Origin: Occultella gossypii
GTDB lineage: Bacteria; Actinomycetota; Actinomycetes; Actinomycetales; Beutenbergiaceae
Reading direction: 5' to 3'
Length of the DNA: 64,000 nt
Assembly (NCBI RefSeq): GCF_019947135.1
Contig: NZ_JAGSHT010000003.1
Coordinates: 62,001-126,000, forward strand
Position numbers and translations under genes: made by a program. The notes under the pieces were generated by a model that ran no database searches, had not been told where the DNA came from, and saw nothing but the letters and a program-made list of their open reading frames with translations. How positions within the stretch are numbered: the first letter of the stretch is position 1; every line of letters starts with the position of its first letter. Positions 18,492 to 28,370 of this stretch are shown piece by piece.

Positions 18492-20758
18492 GCGCCCCCG
18501 TCATGGCCATGGACCCGGTCCAGGCGGACGAGCCCACGCCGGGCCGTGGCCCGCTGCCGGTGTTCAACTGGTTCACCCGAGCCAGGGTGATCAACGCCGT
18601 CGTCCCGGTGGTGCTGCTCGCGATGGCGCTGGCGCCGCTGCAGCAGGTCTACCTGACCGGTCACCTGTACATCACGGTCATCGGGGGACTGGTGCTCGGC
18701 GGTGGCATCGCCGTCCTCGGTGCGATGCGCCGGCTGAGCACCCTGACCGTGCTGGCCGTGGCCCTGGTCGTGTTCTTCCTGTGCGGAGCGCTCGCCGCAC
18801 CGACCACCGCGATCGCCGGAATCCTGCCCACCCCCACCACCTGGCGGGTGATGGGCCTGGGCATGGTCACCGTCTGGAAGTCCGTCCTCACGCTGGACCC
18901 GCCGCTGGGCACCGGGAGCGGGCTGCTCCTGCTGCCCTACGTGCTGGCCTTCTTCGGAGCCCTGATCTCGGTCACCATCTCGCTCCGCGCCAAGCACTAC
19001 AGCCTCTCGCTGATCCCGCCGGCCCTGGTCCTGATCGCCTCGATCCTGTTCGGCACCCGGCTCTCGGTGCTGGCCGGAGTGCTCGGCGTGGCCGGGGTGC
19101 TGATCTCGCTGACCTGGGTCGCCTGGCGCGCGGACCGGCTGGAGCCGAACCGGGTTCTCGCGGCCTCCATCGTGCTCGGTCTGGCCGCGCTCGGCGGCAC
19201 CAGCGCGTCGGTGTTCGCGGCCCCGACCACCCCCCGCGTGGTGCTGCGTGACTTCGTGGACCCGCCACCGGACCCGCAGGACTACTCCAGCCCCCTGGCC
19301 GGGTTCCGCAACTTCGTCGACGACCAGGCCGAGGACACCGTGTTCACGGTGGACGGTTTGCCCGGCGGCACCGAACGGATCCGCCTCGCCGCCCTGGACG
19401 CCTACAACGGCACCGTCTGGAACGTCGCCGGCGGGGACAGTGCGGGCACCGGCGCGTTCATGCGCACCGGTGAGCGGATCGCCGTCGACGTGCCTGAGAA
19501 CGCCGTGAGCACCTCGGTGGACGTCGGTGAGTACCGCGGGGTGTGGCTGCCGAACGTGGGCAACACCCTGGACGTCGACTTCACCGCCGGCGACACCGAC
19601 GCGCTCACCGACTCCTTCTACTACAACTCCGCCACGGACACCGGCCTGGTCACCGTCGGGCTGACAGAGGGCGACGCCTACGACCTGCTCTCCGCCCCCG
19701 CGGGTGCCGAGCCGGACGACGTCACCCAGCTCGTGGCGTCCCGGATCGCCCAGCCCGCGCCACGCAACGTGCCGGACATCATCGGGTCCCTCGCTGGTCA
19801 GTGGGCCGCGGACGCGAACTCCGACTACGCCAAGGTGGAGGCGATCGCCAGCGCGCTGAGCACGCAGGGCTTCTTCTCGCACGGGCTCGTCGGGGAGGTG
19901 CCATCGCGCCCCGGGCACGGTGCCGCACGGCTGCTGAGCATGTTCGAGGGCGAGCAGATGGTCGGCGACGACGAGCAGTACGCCGCCGTGATGGCCCTGA
20001 TGATCCGCGAGCTCGGCTACCCGGCCCGGGTGGTGATGGGCTTCGAGGTCCCCACCGGGTCCGACGCCGGCTCCGTGGCGATCACCGGTGACGATGTGGC
20101 CGCCTGGGTGGAGGTGCCGTTCGACGGCGTCGGCTGGTTGCCGTTCTTCCCGACGCCGGACGAGGACCAGATCCCGCAGAGCGAGGACCCGGACCCGGTG
20201 GACCGGCCGCAGCCGCAGGTGCTCCAGCCGCCGCCGCCCCCGCAGGAACCGCCGGACGTGCCCCCGCAGGACCGCGACGACGCAGACGTCGAGGACCAGC
20301 AGATGAAGGACGAGGAGTCCTTCGTACGCTGGCTCCTGATCGGTGCCGCAGTCGGCGTGCCGATCCTGGTGCTGCTCAGCCCGTTGATGGTGATCGCTGC
20401 GCTCAAGGCCCGACGGCGGAAGCGCCGTCGGGTGCGCGGCGCGCCCGTGCAGCGCATCGCCGGGGGCTGGTCCGAGATCGAGGACCAGGCGGTCGACCTG
20501 GGCGTCACGCATGGGCCCGGGTCGACCCGGCGCGAGGCCGCGGCGAGCTTCGACGAGGCCTTCCCGGCCGCGGCCACGGTGGCGCTCGCCCGGCGCGCGG
20601 ACGCGAGCGTGTTCGCGCCGGAGACGGCGGCGGACTCCGACGCCGTGGCGTACTGGCAGGACGTCGGCACGGCCACCGGCCGGCTCCGGCACGGCGTGAA
20701 CCGGCGCCAGCGCCTGCGGGCCCGTTTCTCGGTACGTTCGCTGCGCCGTCGAACCTGA
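18488..20758 (+). CDS. Transglutaminase-like (TgpA-type) membrane protein, probably catalytically inactive
   Basis: A 756-residue protein with about seven N-terminal membrane helices (up to residue ~245), an outer region with a transglutaminase-like core (about 430-560), a Pro-rich stretch, one more helix (about 615-640) and a cytoplasmic tail. The core aligns by eye with the usual G-x-C-E-Q-F-A / H-A-W-V-E-V / P-F-D-P-T-P motifs. Here they read GDDEQYA with Asp495 at the Cys position, AAWVEV with Ala538 at the His position, and PFFPTP with Phe554 at the Asp position. All three catalytic residues are therefore replaced while the surrounding fold motifs are kept. A non-enzymatic structural or binding role is inferred. 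It closes the moxR-DUF58 operon. Confidence 0.88.
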   Translation: MSAPVMAMDPVQADEPTPGRGPLPVFNWFTRARVINAVVPVVLLAMALAPLQQVYLTGHLYITVIGGLVLGGGIAVLGAMRRLSTLTVLAVALVVFFLCGALAAPTTAIAGILPTPTTWRVMGLGMVTVWKSVLTLDPPLGTGSGLLLLPYVLAFFGALISVTISLRAKHYSLSLIPPALVLIASILFGTRLSVLAGVLGVAGVLISLTWVAWRADRLEPNRVLAASIVLGLAALGGTSASVFAAPTTPRVVLRDFVDPPPDPQDYSSPLAGFRNFVDDQAEDTVFTVDGLPGGTERIRLAALDAYNGTVWNVAGGDSAGTGAFMRTGERIAVDVPENAVSTSVDVGEYRGVWLPNVGNTLDVDFTAGDTDALTDSFYYNSATDTGLVTVGLTEGDAYDLLSAPAGAEPDDVTQLVASRIAQPAPRNVPDIIGSLAGQWAADANSDYAKVEAIASALSTQGFFSHGLVGEVPSRPGHGAARLLSMFEGEQMVGDDEQYAAVMALMIRELGYPARVVMGFEVPTGSDAGSVAITGDDVAAWVEVPFDGVGWLPFFPTPDEDQIPQSEDPDPVDRPQPQVLQPPPPPQEPPDVPPQDRDDADVEDQQMKDEESFVRWLLIGAAVGVPILVLLSPLMVIAALKARRRKRRRVRGAPVQRIAGGWSEIEDQAVDLGVTHGPGSTRREAAASFDEAFPAAATVALARRADASVFAPETAADSDAVAYWQDVGTATGRLRHGVNRRQRLRARFSVRSLRRRT

Positions 20759-20793
20759 TACTGGTCCGTCGGGACGAGCCCTGCCCGTCCGAC

Positions 20794-20799
20794 TAAGGT
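20794..20799 (+). promoter_or_regulatory. -10 element TAAGGT for a probable leaderless transcript
   Basis: TAAGGT lies six bases before the ATG of the LarA-like gene, so transcription would begin at or very near the start codon. Confidence 0.45.
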
Positions 20800-20805
20800 G
20801 CTGCC

Positions 20806-22122
20806 ATGGTGTGGTTCGAACTTCAGAAGCGGTGGATCTCCCGTCCCGAGATCGAGTCCCTCTGCGACAAGCTCCTGGCGGAGGCGAAGCAGCGGCTCGG
20901 CATCGATTCCTACCAGCGGGTCCTGCTGTTGCCGCCGGACATCACCCGCGCCCACGCGGGCGTCGGCTGGATGACGGAGTACCTCTACCACCGCCTCGAC
21001 GAGGCCGGCGCCGAGGTCCACGTGATCCCCACGCTCGGCCAGCACGTGCCGCACACGCCGCAGGACAACACCTGGATGTTCGGGTCGATCCCCGAGGAGC
21101 GCATCCACGCCCACGACTGGAAGAACGGCGTCACGAACGTCGGCACGGTGCCGGCGGAGTTCGTCCGCGAACGCACCGGCGGTGCGGTGGACTGGGAGAT
21201 CCCGGTCGACCTGAACACGATGACGGTCACCGAGAAGTGGGACCTGATCATTAACATCGGGCACGTGGTGCCGCACGAGGTGCTCGGCTTCGCGAACCAC
21301 AACAAGAACTACTTCATCGGGCTCGGCGGCAAGCGCACCCTGGGCGCCTCGCACATGGCCTCCGCGGTGTACGGGATCGAGAACAACCTCGGCAATCTGC
21401 TCACCCCGGTGCGGGCGTGCTTCAACTACGCCGAGGAGAACTTCCTCCAGGACCTGCCGGACGTGTACCTGCAGGTCGTCATGGACTACGCCGAGGACGG
21501 CAAGCTGGCCCACTCCGGGGTGTTCGTCGGCGACGACGTCGAGACCTACTTCGCGGCCGCACGCTCCAGCCTGGGCCAGAACATCACCCAGTTCGACGAG
21601 CCCGTGGACAAGATCGTCGCCGTCATGCAGGAGGACGAGTTCCGGGCCACCTGGGTCGCGAACAAGGCGGTGTACCGCACCCGCATGGCGATGGCCGACG
21701 GCGGTGAGCTGCTCGTGATCGCGCCGGGCGTGGAGCGGTTCGGTGAGCAGCCCGAGGTCGATGCGCTGATCCGCAAGTACGGCTACCTGAGCAAGAGCGA
21801 GGTCCTGGAGCTGTACAAGACCGAGGCGGACATGCAGGACATCCCGCACGGCACCGCGCACCTGGTGCACGGCTCCTCCGAGGGCCGGTTCACGATCACC
21901 TACGCGCCCGGGCACCTGACCAAGGAGGAGATCGAGTCGGTCGGCTACGGCTATCTCGACCTGTCCGAGGCCCTGGCCCGGTACGACCCCGCGGTGATGC
22001 AGGACGGCTGGAACACGATGCCGGACGGCGAACGGGTCTTCTATATCTCGACGCCGTCGGCGGGCCTATGGGCCACGCGGGAGAAGTTGTCCCAGCGCGC
22101 CGAACACGAGCAGCACTCCTGA
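20806..22122 (+). CDS. LarA-like nickel-pincer enzyme (DUF2088 family)
   Basis: A 438-residue LarA-superfamily protein. Known LarA racemises lactate using a nickel-pincer nucleotide cofactor. The N-terminal motif LLPPDITRAH matches the family's PDxTR signature. His157 (VVPHEV), Lys167 (NHNKNY) and His183 (GASHMA) have the same 10- and 16-residue spacing as His174, Lys184 and His200 of the Lactobacillus plantarum enzyme. H80 or H83 may match its His108. Retention suggests an active enzyme, but the substrate may be another 2-hydroxyacid or sugar acid. No larB, larC or larE cofactor gene is in the window. Confidence 0.8.
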   Translation: MVWFELQKRWISRPEIESLCDKLLAEAKQRLGIDSYQRVLLLPPDITRAHAGVGWMTEYLYHRLDEAGAEVHVIPTLGQHVPHTPQDNTWMFGSIPEERIHAHDWKNGVTNVGTVPAEFVRERTGGAVDWEIPVDLNTMTVTEKWDLIINIGHVVPHEVLGFANHNKNYFIGLGGKRTLGASHMASAVYGIENNLGNLLTPVRACFNYAEENFLQDLPDVYLQVVMDYAEDGKLAHSGVFVGDDVETYFAAARSSLGQNITQFDEPVDKIVAVMQEDEFRATWVANKAVYRTRMAMADGGELLVIAPGVERFGEQPEVDALIRKYGYLSKSEVLELYKTEADMQDIPHGTAHLVHGSSEGRFTITYAPGHLTKEEIESVGYGYLDLSEALARYDPAVMQDGWNTMPDGERVFYISTPSAGLWATREKLSQRAEHEQHS

Positions 22123-23852
22123 ACGGCGGGCCGACCCTGCAACCCGCACCCGGAAACCCGCGCGCCCGCCTCAGCCTGACCGGTGGGGCGGCCGAGTACC
22201 TCGCCGCGCCCGCGGACCGCAGCCTGTGGCCGGACACCTGGACCCTGCAGCGGATCCGCCGGGACGCCCTCGGCGCCCTCGCGCGGGTGTACTGCGGGTG
22301 GCCCCGCACGGTGGCAGCGGCGGTGGCCATCCTGCTCGGGGCCGGTGGCGGGTTCCTCCTGGTTCTGGGACACGACGCCATCACCATGGGCGGGCTGGCC
22401 GAACGGATCATCGGGTTCGTGCTCGTCGTCGCGGCGATGGCCGCGGGCGGGTACGTGCTGCTGACCGGCGTGCGGCTGGTCGCGGCCATGTCCGCGTGGG
22501 GCCGGATCCGGCCCCAGGACCGGGTGCTCACGCCCGGCGCCCTGTTCACCCCGGCGTTCGCTGTCCGGGTGGTCGGTGCCGTGCTGGCCCTCGCCGGTGC
22601 GATCGTCCTGATCGTCCGGCAGGCCAACCTCGACACGAGCCTGCCGACCGTCGGTGCCGTCGCTCTGATCGCGACCGGGCTGATCGCCGGCCTCGGGGTG
22701 CTCGGCTCCCTGCTGGCGGTGCTGCTCGGGCAGCGTGCACCCGCGGCGCCGGTTGCAGCCGCGACCGGGGCCGGCCAGTTCGCGCCCGGTGGGTACGCCC
22801 CGGCGGGCCCGCCTGCCGCGGCCGACCCGCAGCAGTGGCAACCCGATGCTGGGCAGCCCGCTGGTCAGCTGGGCGCGGCCGCCGCGCCCGGGGCGGACCC
22901 CTGGGCGGCGCAGCAGCCGCAGCCAGGTCAGGCGGACGCGCAGCCGTGGGCCCAGCACGCGCAGCCGGGTCAGGCGGACGCGCAGCCGTGGGCCCAGCAC
23001 GCGCAGCCAGGTCAGGCGGACGCGCAGCCGTGGGCCCAGCACGCGCAGCCAGGTCAGCCCGAGCCGGGGGCATGGCCGGCGCCACCAGCGCAGCAAGGGA
23101 TGGCCGATCAGCAGTGGGCGCAGCTGCCGCAGCCGGGGCAGTCGCCACAGCCAGGTCAGCCGGACGCACAGCCGTGGGCCCAGCCTCCCGCCGAGCCTGG
23201 GCAGCCGGGTGCCGCGGCCTGGGCGCAGCCGACCGCCGAAGCTGGGGCCCCGCCCGCCGCGTGGACGGCGCAACCCGCCACGGACGGCCACGGCCCGGGC
23301 GCACCCGTGCCCCCGCCGTCGGCGGCTGTTCCGCCCGCCGGACCGACCACGGACCGCCACGACCCGGCCGCACCCGTGCCCCCGCCGTCGGTGGCCGTTC
23401 CGCCCGCCGGACCGACAACCGAAGACGACGACTTCGACGACGTCGAGCACACCCGCCTCGTGCACCGTCACGTGCCCGCCGCGGTCCGGGAGGACGCGAC
23501 CCGCGCCGTGCGCGCTGCGCAGATCCAGGTGCTCCTCTCCGACGGCCGGCACCTGCCGCTGAACGCGACCACGCTGCTCGGCCGCGCACCGCAGTCGCGG
23601 TCGGGCGAGGAGGTGGAAGGGCTCCTCGAGGTCGACGATCCCGCCGTCTCCAAGACCCACCTGGCGGTGCGGGTCGAGGGCAACAAGGTCTGGGTCACCG
23701 ACCGGGCGTCCACGAACGGGACCTCCGTCAAGGGCCCCGGGGGCGAGGAGTCCGATCTGGAACCGTGGCAGGAGACGCTCGTACCCGTCGGCGGCGAGGT
23801 GCGGTTCGGCCACGTGGTGCTGTCGGTGCTGCTGGACGAGACGGCGGGTTGA
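22068..23852 (+). CDS. Membrane protein with C-terminal FHA domain
   Basis: About 594 residues if the ATG at 22068 is used, which overlaps the LarA-like gene by 55 bases; no other ATG or GTG precedes the conserved part, so the start is uncertain. It has four hydrophobic segments (about 80-100, 105-135, 160-182 and 185-222), a long Pro/Gln/Ala-rich linker with QPGQADAQPWAQHA repeats, and a C-terminal FHA domain (about 485-590) with LLGRAP, SKTHLAV and DRASTNGT. The membrane part resembles RDD-family proteins but I did not identify the R-D-D signature. It probably reads phosphothreonine marks at the membrane, perhaps from the kinase at 7502-9142. Confidence 0.8.
   Translation: MGHAGEVVPARRTRAALLNGGPTLQPAPGNPRARLSLTGGAAEYLAAPADRSLWPDTWTLQRIRRDALGALARVYCGWPRTVAAAVAILLGAGGGFLLVLGHDAITMGGLAERIIGFVLVVAAMAAGGYVLLTGVRLVAAMSAWGRIRPQDRVLTPGALFTPAFAVRVVGAVLALAGAIVLIVRQANLDTSLPTVGAVALIATGLIAGLGVLGSLLAVLLGQRAPAAPVAAATGAGQFAPGGYAPAGPPAAADPQQWQPDAGQPAGQLGAAAAPGADPWAAQQPQPGQADAQPWAQHAQPGQADAQPWAQHAQPGQADAQPWAQHAQPGQPEPGAWPAPPAQQGMADQQWAQLPQPGQSPQPGQPDAQPWAQPPAEPGQPGAAAWAQPTAEAGAPPAAWTAQPATDGHGPGAPVPPPSAAVPPAGPTTDRHDPAAPVPPPSVAVPPAGPTTEDDDFDDVEHTRLVHRHVPAAVREDATRAVRAAQIQVLLSDGRHLPLNATTLLGRAPQSRSGEEVEGLLEVDDPAVSKTHLAVRVEGNKVWVTDRASTNGTSVKGPGGEESDLEPWQETLVPVGGEVRFGHVVLSVLLDETAG
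22920..23060 (+). repeat. 42-bp tandem repeat, three full copies plus a partial
   Basis: Units start at 22920, 22962 and 23004 and are nearly identical; a partial unit starts at 23046. Each codes for the 14-residue unit QPGQADAQPWAQHA in the FHA protein linker. Near identity at DNA level suggests recent slippage expansion. Confidence 0.9.
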
Positions 23853-25751
<1,899 letters not shown>

Positions 25752-25849
25752 GCGCGCCTGAGCGCGCACGCGGGGCACGCGTGGTGACCGGCTCACGTCG
25801 GTCATCGTGACCACGCGCCGACCTCCACCTTCAGGCCGGCGTCACCAAC

Positions 25850-25885
25850 CACCGGCACCCGCCGCACCGAGGCGGGTGACCGGTG
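25850..25885 (+). terminator. Hairpin downstream of leuA
   Basis: CACCGG-C-ACCCGCC pairs with GGCGGGT-GA-CCGGTG around a seven-base loop. The stem is GC-rich and strong but has no T-run, as is usual in Actinobacteria. It lies about 100 bases after the leuA stop. Confidence 0.5.
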
Positions 25886-25940
25886 CGGGTTCGGCGCGCG
25901 GCGGTCCACGACCCCAGGACCGCGCGCGATCAACCCGCGT

Positions 25941-25983
25941 GAGAGCGCCGTCCCGGCCCATCCGGCCACGGGGCGGCGCTCTC
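25941..25983 (+). terminator. Second hairpin downstream of leuA
   Basis: GAGAGCGCCG (25941-25950) pairs perfectly with CGGCGCTCTC (25974-25983), with extra GC pairing inside. Together with the previous hairpin it separates leuA from the decayed island that begins right after. Confidence 0.5.
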
Positions 25984-26457
25984 GCCATGGCTCGGGGTGG
26001 GCGCTGTGGGAGCGGCACGCAGCACGAGTTCACGCGTACGCGCTGCGCCAACCCGGACCAGATCGAGCACAGGAGATCGTTGCTGAGACGTTTCTCGTTG
26101 CGTGGCAGCGGCTCGCATATGTTCCCGGTCACGGCCTGCCGTGGCTGCTCGTCGTTGCTCGCAACACCATCCGACACAGCGATCGGTCTCGGTACCGGGA
26201 TCGCCTTCTCACGGCAGAGCTCGGCCGACTCATAGAGCTGACCGACGAGCGGGCAAATGCCGGGGCAGTCGTCGCTGAGCGGGATCTCTTGCTGCGTGAG
26301 TTCGGTGCACTGCCGCGTCAGCAGCGTGAGGCTCTGCTGCTGGTGAGCTGGGATGGGCTGTCGGTCACCGACGCTGCCAGGTCGCTGGATGCTCGACCGG
26401 CACCTTCAAGGTCCGGCTGCAAAGAGCGTGGCGGCGCCTGCAGTGGGCTGGAGGTCA
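25984..26457 (+). pseudogene. Frameshifted ECF sigma factor remnant
   Basis: In frame from about 26001 the DNA reads LWERHAARVHAYALR, then AQEIVAETFLVAWQRLAYV and PWLLVVARNTIR, which is sigma region 2, followed by LPRQQREALLLVSWDGLSVTDAAR, which is region 4. Near 26383 the reading frame shifts by one base and continues as GCSTGTFKVRLQRAWRRLQW, completing the region 4 helix-turn-helix. No start codon in frame at the expected place was found, and the 3' end is cut by the IS3 remnant. It is therefore a broken sigma-70 ECF gene. No anti-sigma gene remains. Confidence 0.8.
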
Positions 26458-26704
26458 GTGTCCCGTCGGCCGCGGTCTTCTTGCCCGTCCCGTAGGCCTC
26501 GAGCCAATGGCGCAGCGTGCCTCGCACGATGCCCAGGTCCTCAGCGATGCCGCAGACCGTGGTCCCGGCGTGGACTCATACGAGTCGACGGCCTGACGAC
26601 GGAACTCCTCGGAGTAGTTCTTCCTGGCCATGATCCTTGGATCATCTCCCTCACTCCCTGCCCATTACGGGTGCGGGATTCGGCGTGTCCATGAACCGGG
26701 GTCA
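26457..26704 (-). mobile_element. IS3-family insertion sequence remnant (left end and part of orfA)
   Basis: On the minus strand an OrfA-type transposase begins at 26631 with MARKNYSEEFRRQAVDSYES. After a one-base shift near 26570 it continues as GTTVCGIAEDLGIVRGTLRH and then WLEAYGTG, the helix-turn-helix part of IS3-family OrfA. A sequence reading TGACCCCGGTTCATGGACA, typical of IS3-family ends, starts at 26704. Only about 250 bases survive: orfB and the right end are missing. It lies between the sigma remnant and the truncated gene of unknown function, and probably caused both truncations. Confidence 0.75.
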
Positions 26705-27911
26705 GTCCCCGCGCTCCGGGGCACAACGGCGCCACGCGCCCCCAGGACGCTCGGTCTCTCCTGATCGGGGTGCCACACGGGGAAGAAGCGTGGTTGCGAT
26801 CCTGGTCGAGGATGCGTCGCAGGATGGCTCGGACCACGTGCGGATCTGCATCGAGGCGTTGGAACCGGGGCACGACGCTCGACACCAGCCAACGCCACCG
26901 GTCGTCGTAGTTGGTAATGCGCGGCCACACCCGTCCGCCGAGGCCACGCGGGTTCGTACGGCCGAGGGTGTGGAAGTAGAACGATGTGAAGGACTCGATC
27001 GCCTGGCACGGTCCACGTGTCTCGAACGTCGTTGCCGACCCGATCGAGACGACCCGGGCGTACCCGTCGGAGAGGCGATCGAAGTTGGGTTGCACTACGA
27101 CGCGCTGCTCGTGCTCGAGAAGGAGGAGATTGCCTTTCCAGACAAGATCCCGTGCTCTTTCTCGGGCCGCTGGCGACGTGTTCGCGTCCTCCAGTACCCG
27201 GCGGCCCTGGTCGAGTGCTTCGAATCCGGCCAGCACGGGTGCATAGCGACGCTCGTTTCGCAGGAGGGCGCGGAGCAGTTTGATCCCGTCTTCTGAGGTG
27301 ACGTAAGCGAGGTGGACCCAGAACAGATCGTCGAAGATGTCGTTGTTCGTCGCCCGGATCGTGTTCGCGTCCTCCGTGAGCACCCGCCACCTCCTCGGTC
27401 TGTGAATTTGACCAGAGGAACCCCTGAAAGCGGTCTCGATGTGAAGTGGAAGGAGGGCAACGCGGACGTGGTGCGACGCGATCGCCGCCATCCCGGCCCA
27501 CTTGAAGTACGTGGGCAGAGCCATGTAGGCCCAGGCATAGGACGACGAGATCTCCCGGTTGCGGTGGACGGCGCAGCGTTCGTCCACCAAGATCTCTTCG
27601 GCCAGGGCTTTCCAGCCGGCGATCGTGCGAGGAGGGCCCTGCTGCTGGATTTGATCAAGTGCAAGAAGAAGCCGTTCGCCGCCGAAGTCTCCCTCGGCCA
27701 ACACTCTAGGAGCCCCCACAGGCATGGCCCGCGCCGGGTTGAGGCTGCGCGCCCTGCTCAGCGACCCTTGGCGGTGCTCGCGCCGGGGCAGGCGGGACGA
27801 GGGGCGTACCCCCACCGATTGAGCGGCGTTGGTCCCGGTCATTGCCGGGTTCCTCGGACCATGCTGCGGCGGTCGCACGGCGTCGAACCGCGCTCTACCC
27901 AAACTCGTCAT
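26541..27911 (-). CDS. Protein of unknown function, 3' end replaced by IS3 remnant
   Basis: I do not recognise this 456-residue protein. The start is the ATG at 27911 with a perfect AGGAGG five bases upstream. Conserved-looking blocks include GERLLLALDQIQQQGPPRTI, NREISSSYAWAYMALPTYFK, NDIFDDLFWVHLAYV and FYFHTLGRTNPRGLGGRVWP. There is no signal peptide or clear membrane helix. The last ~55 residues, after about residue 402, are read out of the IS3 remnant, so the original C-terminus is lost. An intact RBS suggests that it may still be expressed. Its upstream leader resembles those near the ECF41 sigma gene at 30979-31914, so it may once have belonged to that regulon. Confidence 0.6.
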   Translation of the reverse strand: MTSLGRARFDAVRPPQHGPRNPAMTGTNAAQSVGVRPSSRLPRREHRQGSLSRARSLNPARAMPVGAPRVLAEGDFGGERLLLALDQIQQQGPPRTIAGWKALAEEILVDERCAVHRNREISSSYAWAYMALPTYFKWAGMAAIASHHVRVALLPLHIETAFRGSSGQIHRPRRWRVLTEDANTIRATNNDIFDDLFWVHLAYVTSEDGIKLLRALLRNERRYAPVLAGFEALDQGRRVLEDANTSPAARERARDLVWKGNLLLLEHEQRVVVQPNFDRLSDGYARVVSIGSATTFETRGPCQAIESFTSFYFHTLGRTNPRGLGGRVWPRITNYDDRWRWLVSSVVPRFQRLDADPHVVRAILRRILDQDRNHASSPCGTPIRRDRASWGRVAPLCPGARGLTPVHGHAESRTRNGQGVREMIQGSWPGRTTPRSSVVRPSTRMSPRRDHGLRHR

Positions 27912-27961
27912 GTGTGCCTCCTGGATGATGTGAGGGTGAACCCCCTCATGCATATGACCGT
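27912..27961 (-). promoter_or_regulatory. Leader element A: SD plus GAGGGGG...CCCTCACAT motif
   Basis: Read on the minus strand: ATGAGGGGGTTCACCCTCAC, a short spacer, then AGGAGG and the ATG at 27911. The element is an imperfect palindrome. The same layout, with CCTCCT and CCCTCAT separated by exactly 20 bases on the plus strand, recurs at 30880-30916, and a perfect version of the palindrome lies at 31958-31979. Confidence 0.5.
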
Positions 27962-28009
27962 TGTCGGACATGGATCGTGAGGCTGTCAGCCGCATCGCGG
28001 CCGTGGTGA

Positions 28010-28101
28010 GAGTGTTTCCACAGCGCCACTTCGAGCGTGACCACACCGATGACACGTCCTTCGTCCCACATCACGAATCCGAGGCCATCCGACGTTTCCT
28101 G
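28010..28101 (-). pseudogene. Fragment of an ECF41 sigma factor 3' end (second copy)
   Basis: On the minus strand this segment encodes ETSDGLGFVMWDEGRVIGVV, which differs from the intact sigma factor (ETPDGLGFVMWDEGRVIGVV) by one residue, and the DNA is closely similar. An internal deletion of about 60 bases relative to the intact gene removes the end of the SnoaL-like domain, and the 5' part is replaced by the IS1380 remnant at about 28102. It is a decayed duplicate. Confidence 0.85.
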
Positions 28102-28275
28102 ATCGTGGTCCACGCATCGGCGCCGATGCTCGTGATGGCCAGCTTGACGGCTGGGCCCATCCGGGCGGTGATCGAGACGTTCGCGCCGGCGCCCAGGACC
28201 GCCGAGACGAGGGTGGGGGAGTAGAACGCCTAGTCGCCACGCACCAGCACCGTGAGGCGACCGCGTCGCTCTGGC
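28102..28275 (-). mobile_element. IS1380-family transposase remnant with internal stop
   Basis: The minus strand reads VLVRGD, a TAG stop, then AFYSPTLVSAVLGAGANVSI and TARMGPAVKLAITSIGADAW. This matches the RADSAFY...GA..SVT.RMD...AI..I..DAW pattern of IS1380-family transposases, with the Ser codon before AFY mutated to TAG. Only about 55 codons remain and no ends were found. Confidence 0.7.
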
Positions 28276-28370
28276 GGACGTGCCCGAACGGTGATCAGAG
28301 GTGCGGCCGTGGTCGCGTGAGTGTCTCGACGCGTGAAGCGGGCCGACCGAGCACGGCGGAGCAAGGCGCT

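Noticed and set aside
22920-23060. Spaced repeats resembling a small CRISPR array
   Set aside because: Units are contiguous, in frame and coding (QPGQADAQPWAQHA); there are no spacers.
25807-26235. Plus-strand 142-codon frame after leuA
   Set aside because: It runs in a different frame from the recognisable sigma factor remnant and through two hairpins; no SD.
27312-27980. Plus-strand 222-codon frame opposite the unknown gene
   Set aside because: No SD, no family resemblance; the minus-strand frame has a perfect SD and protein-like composition.
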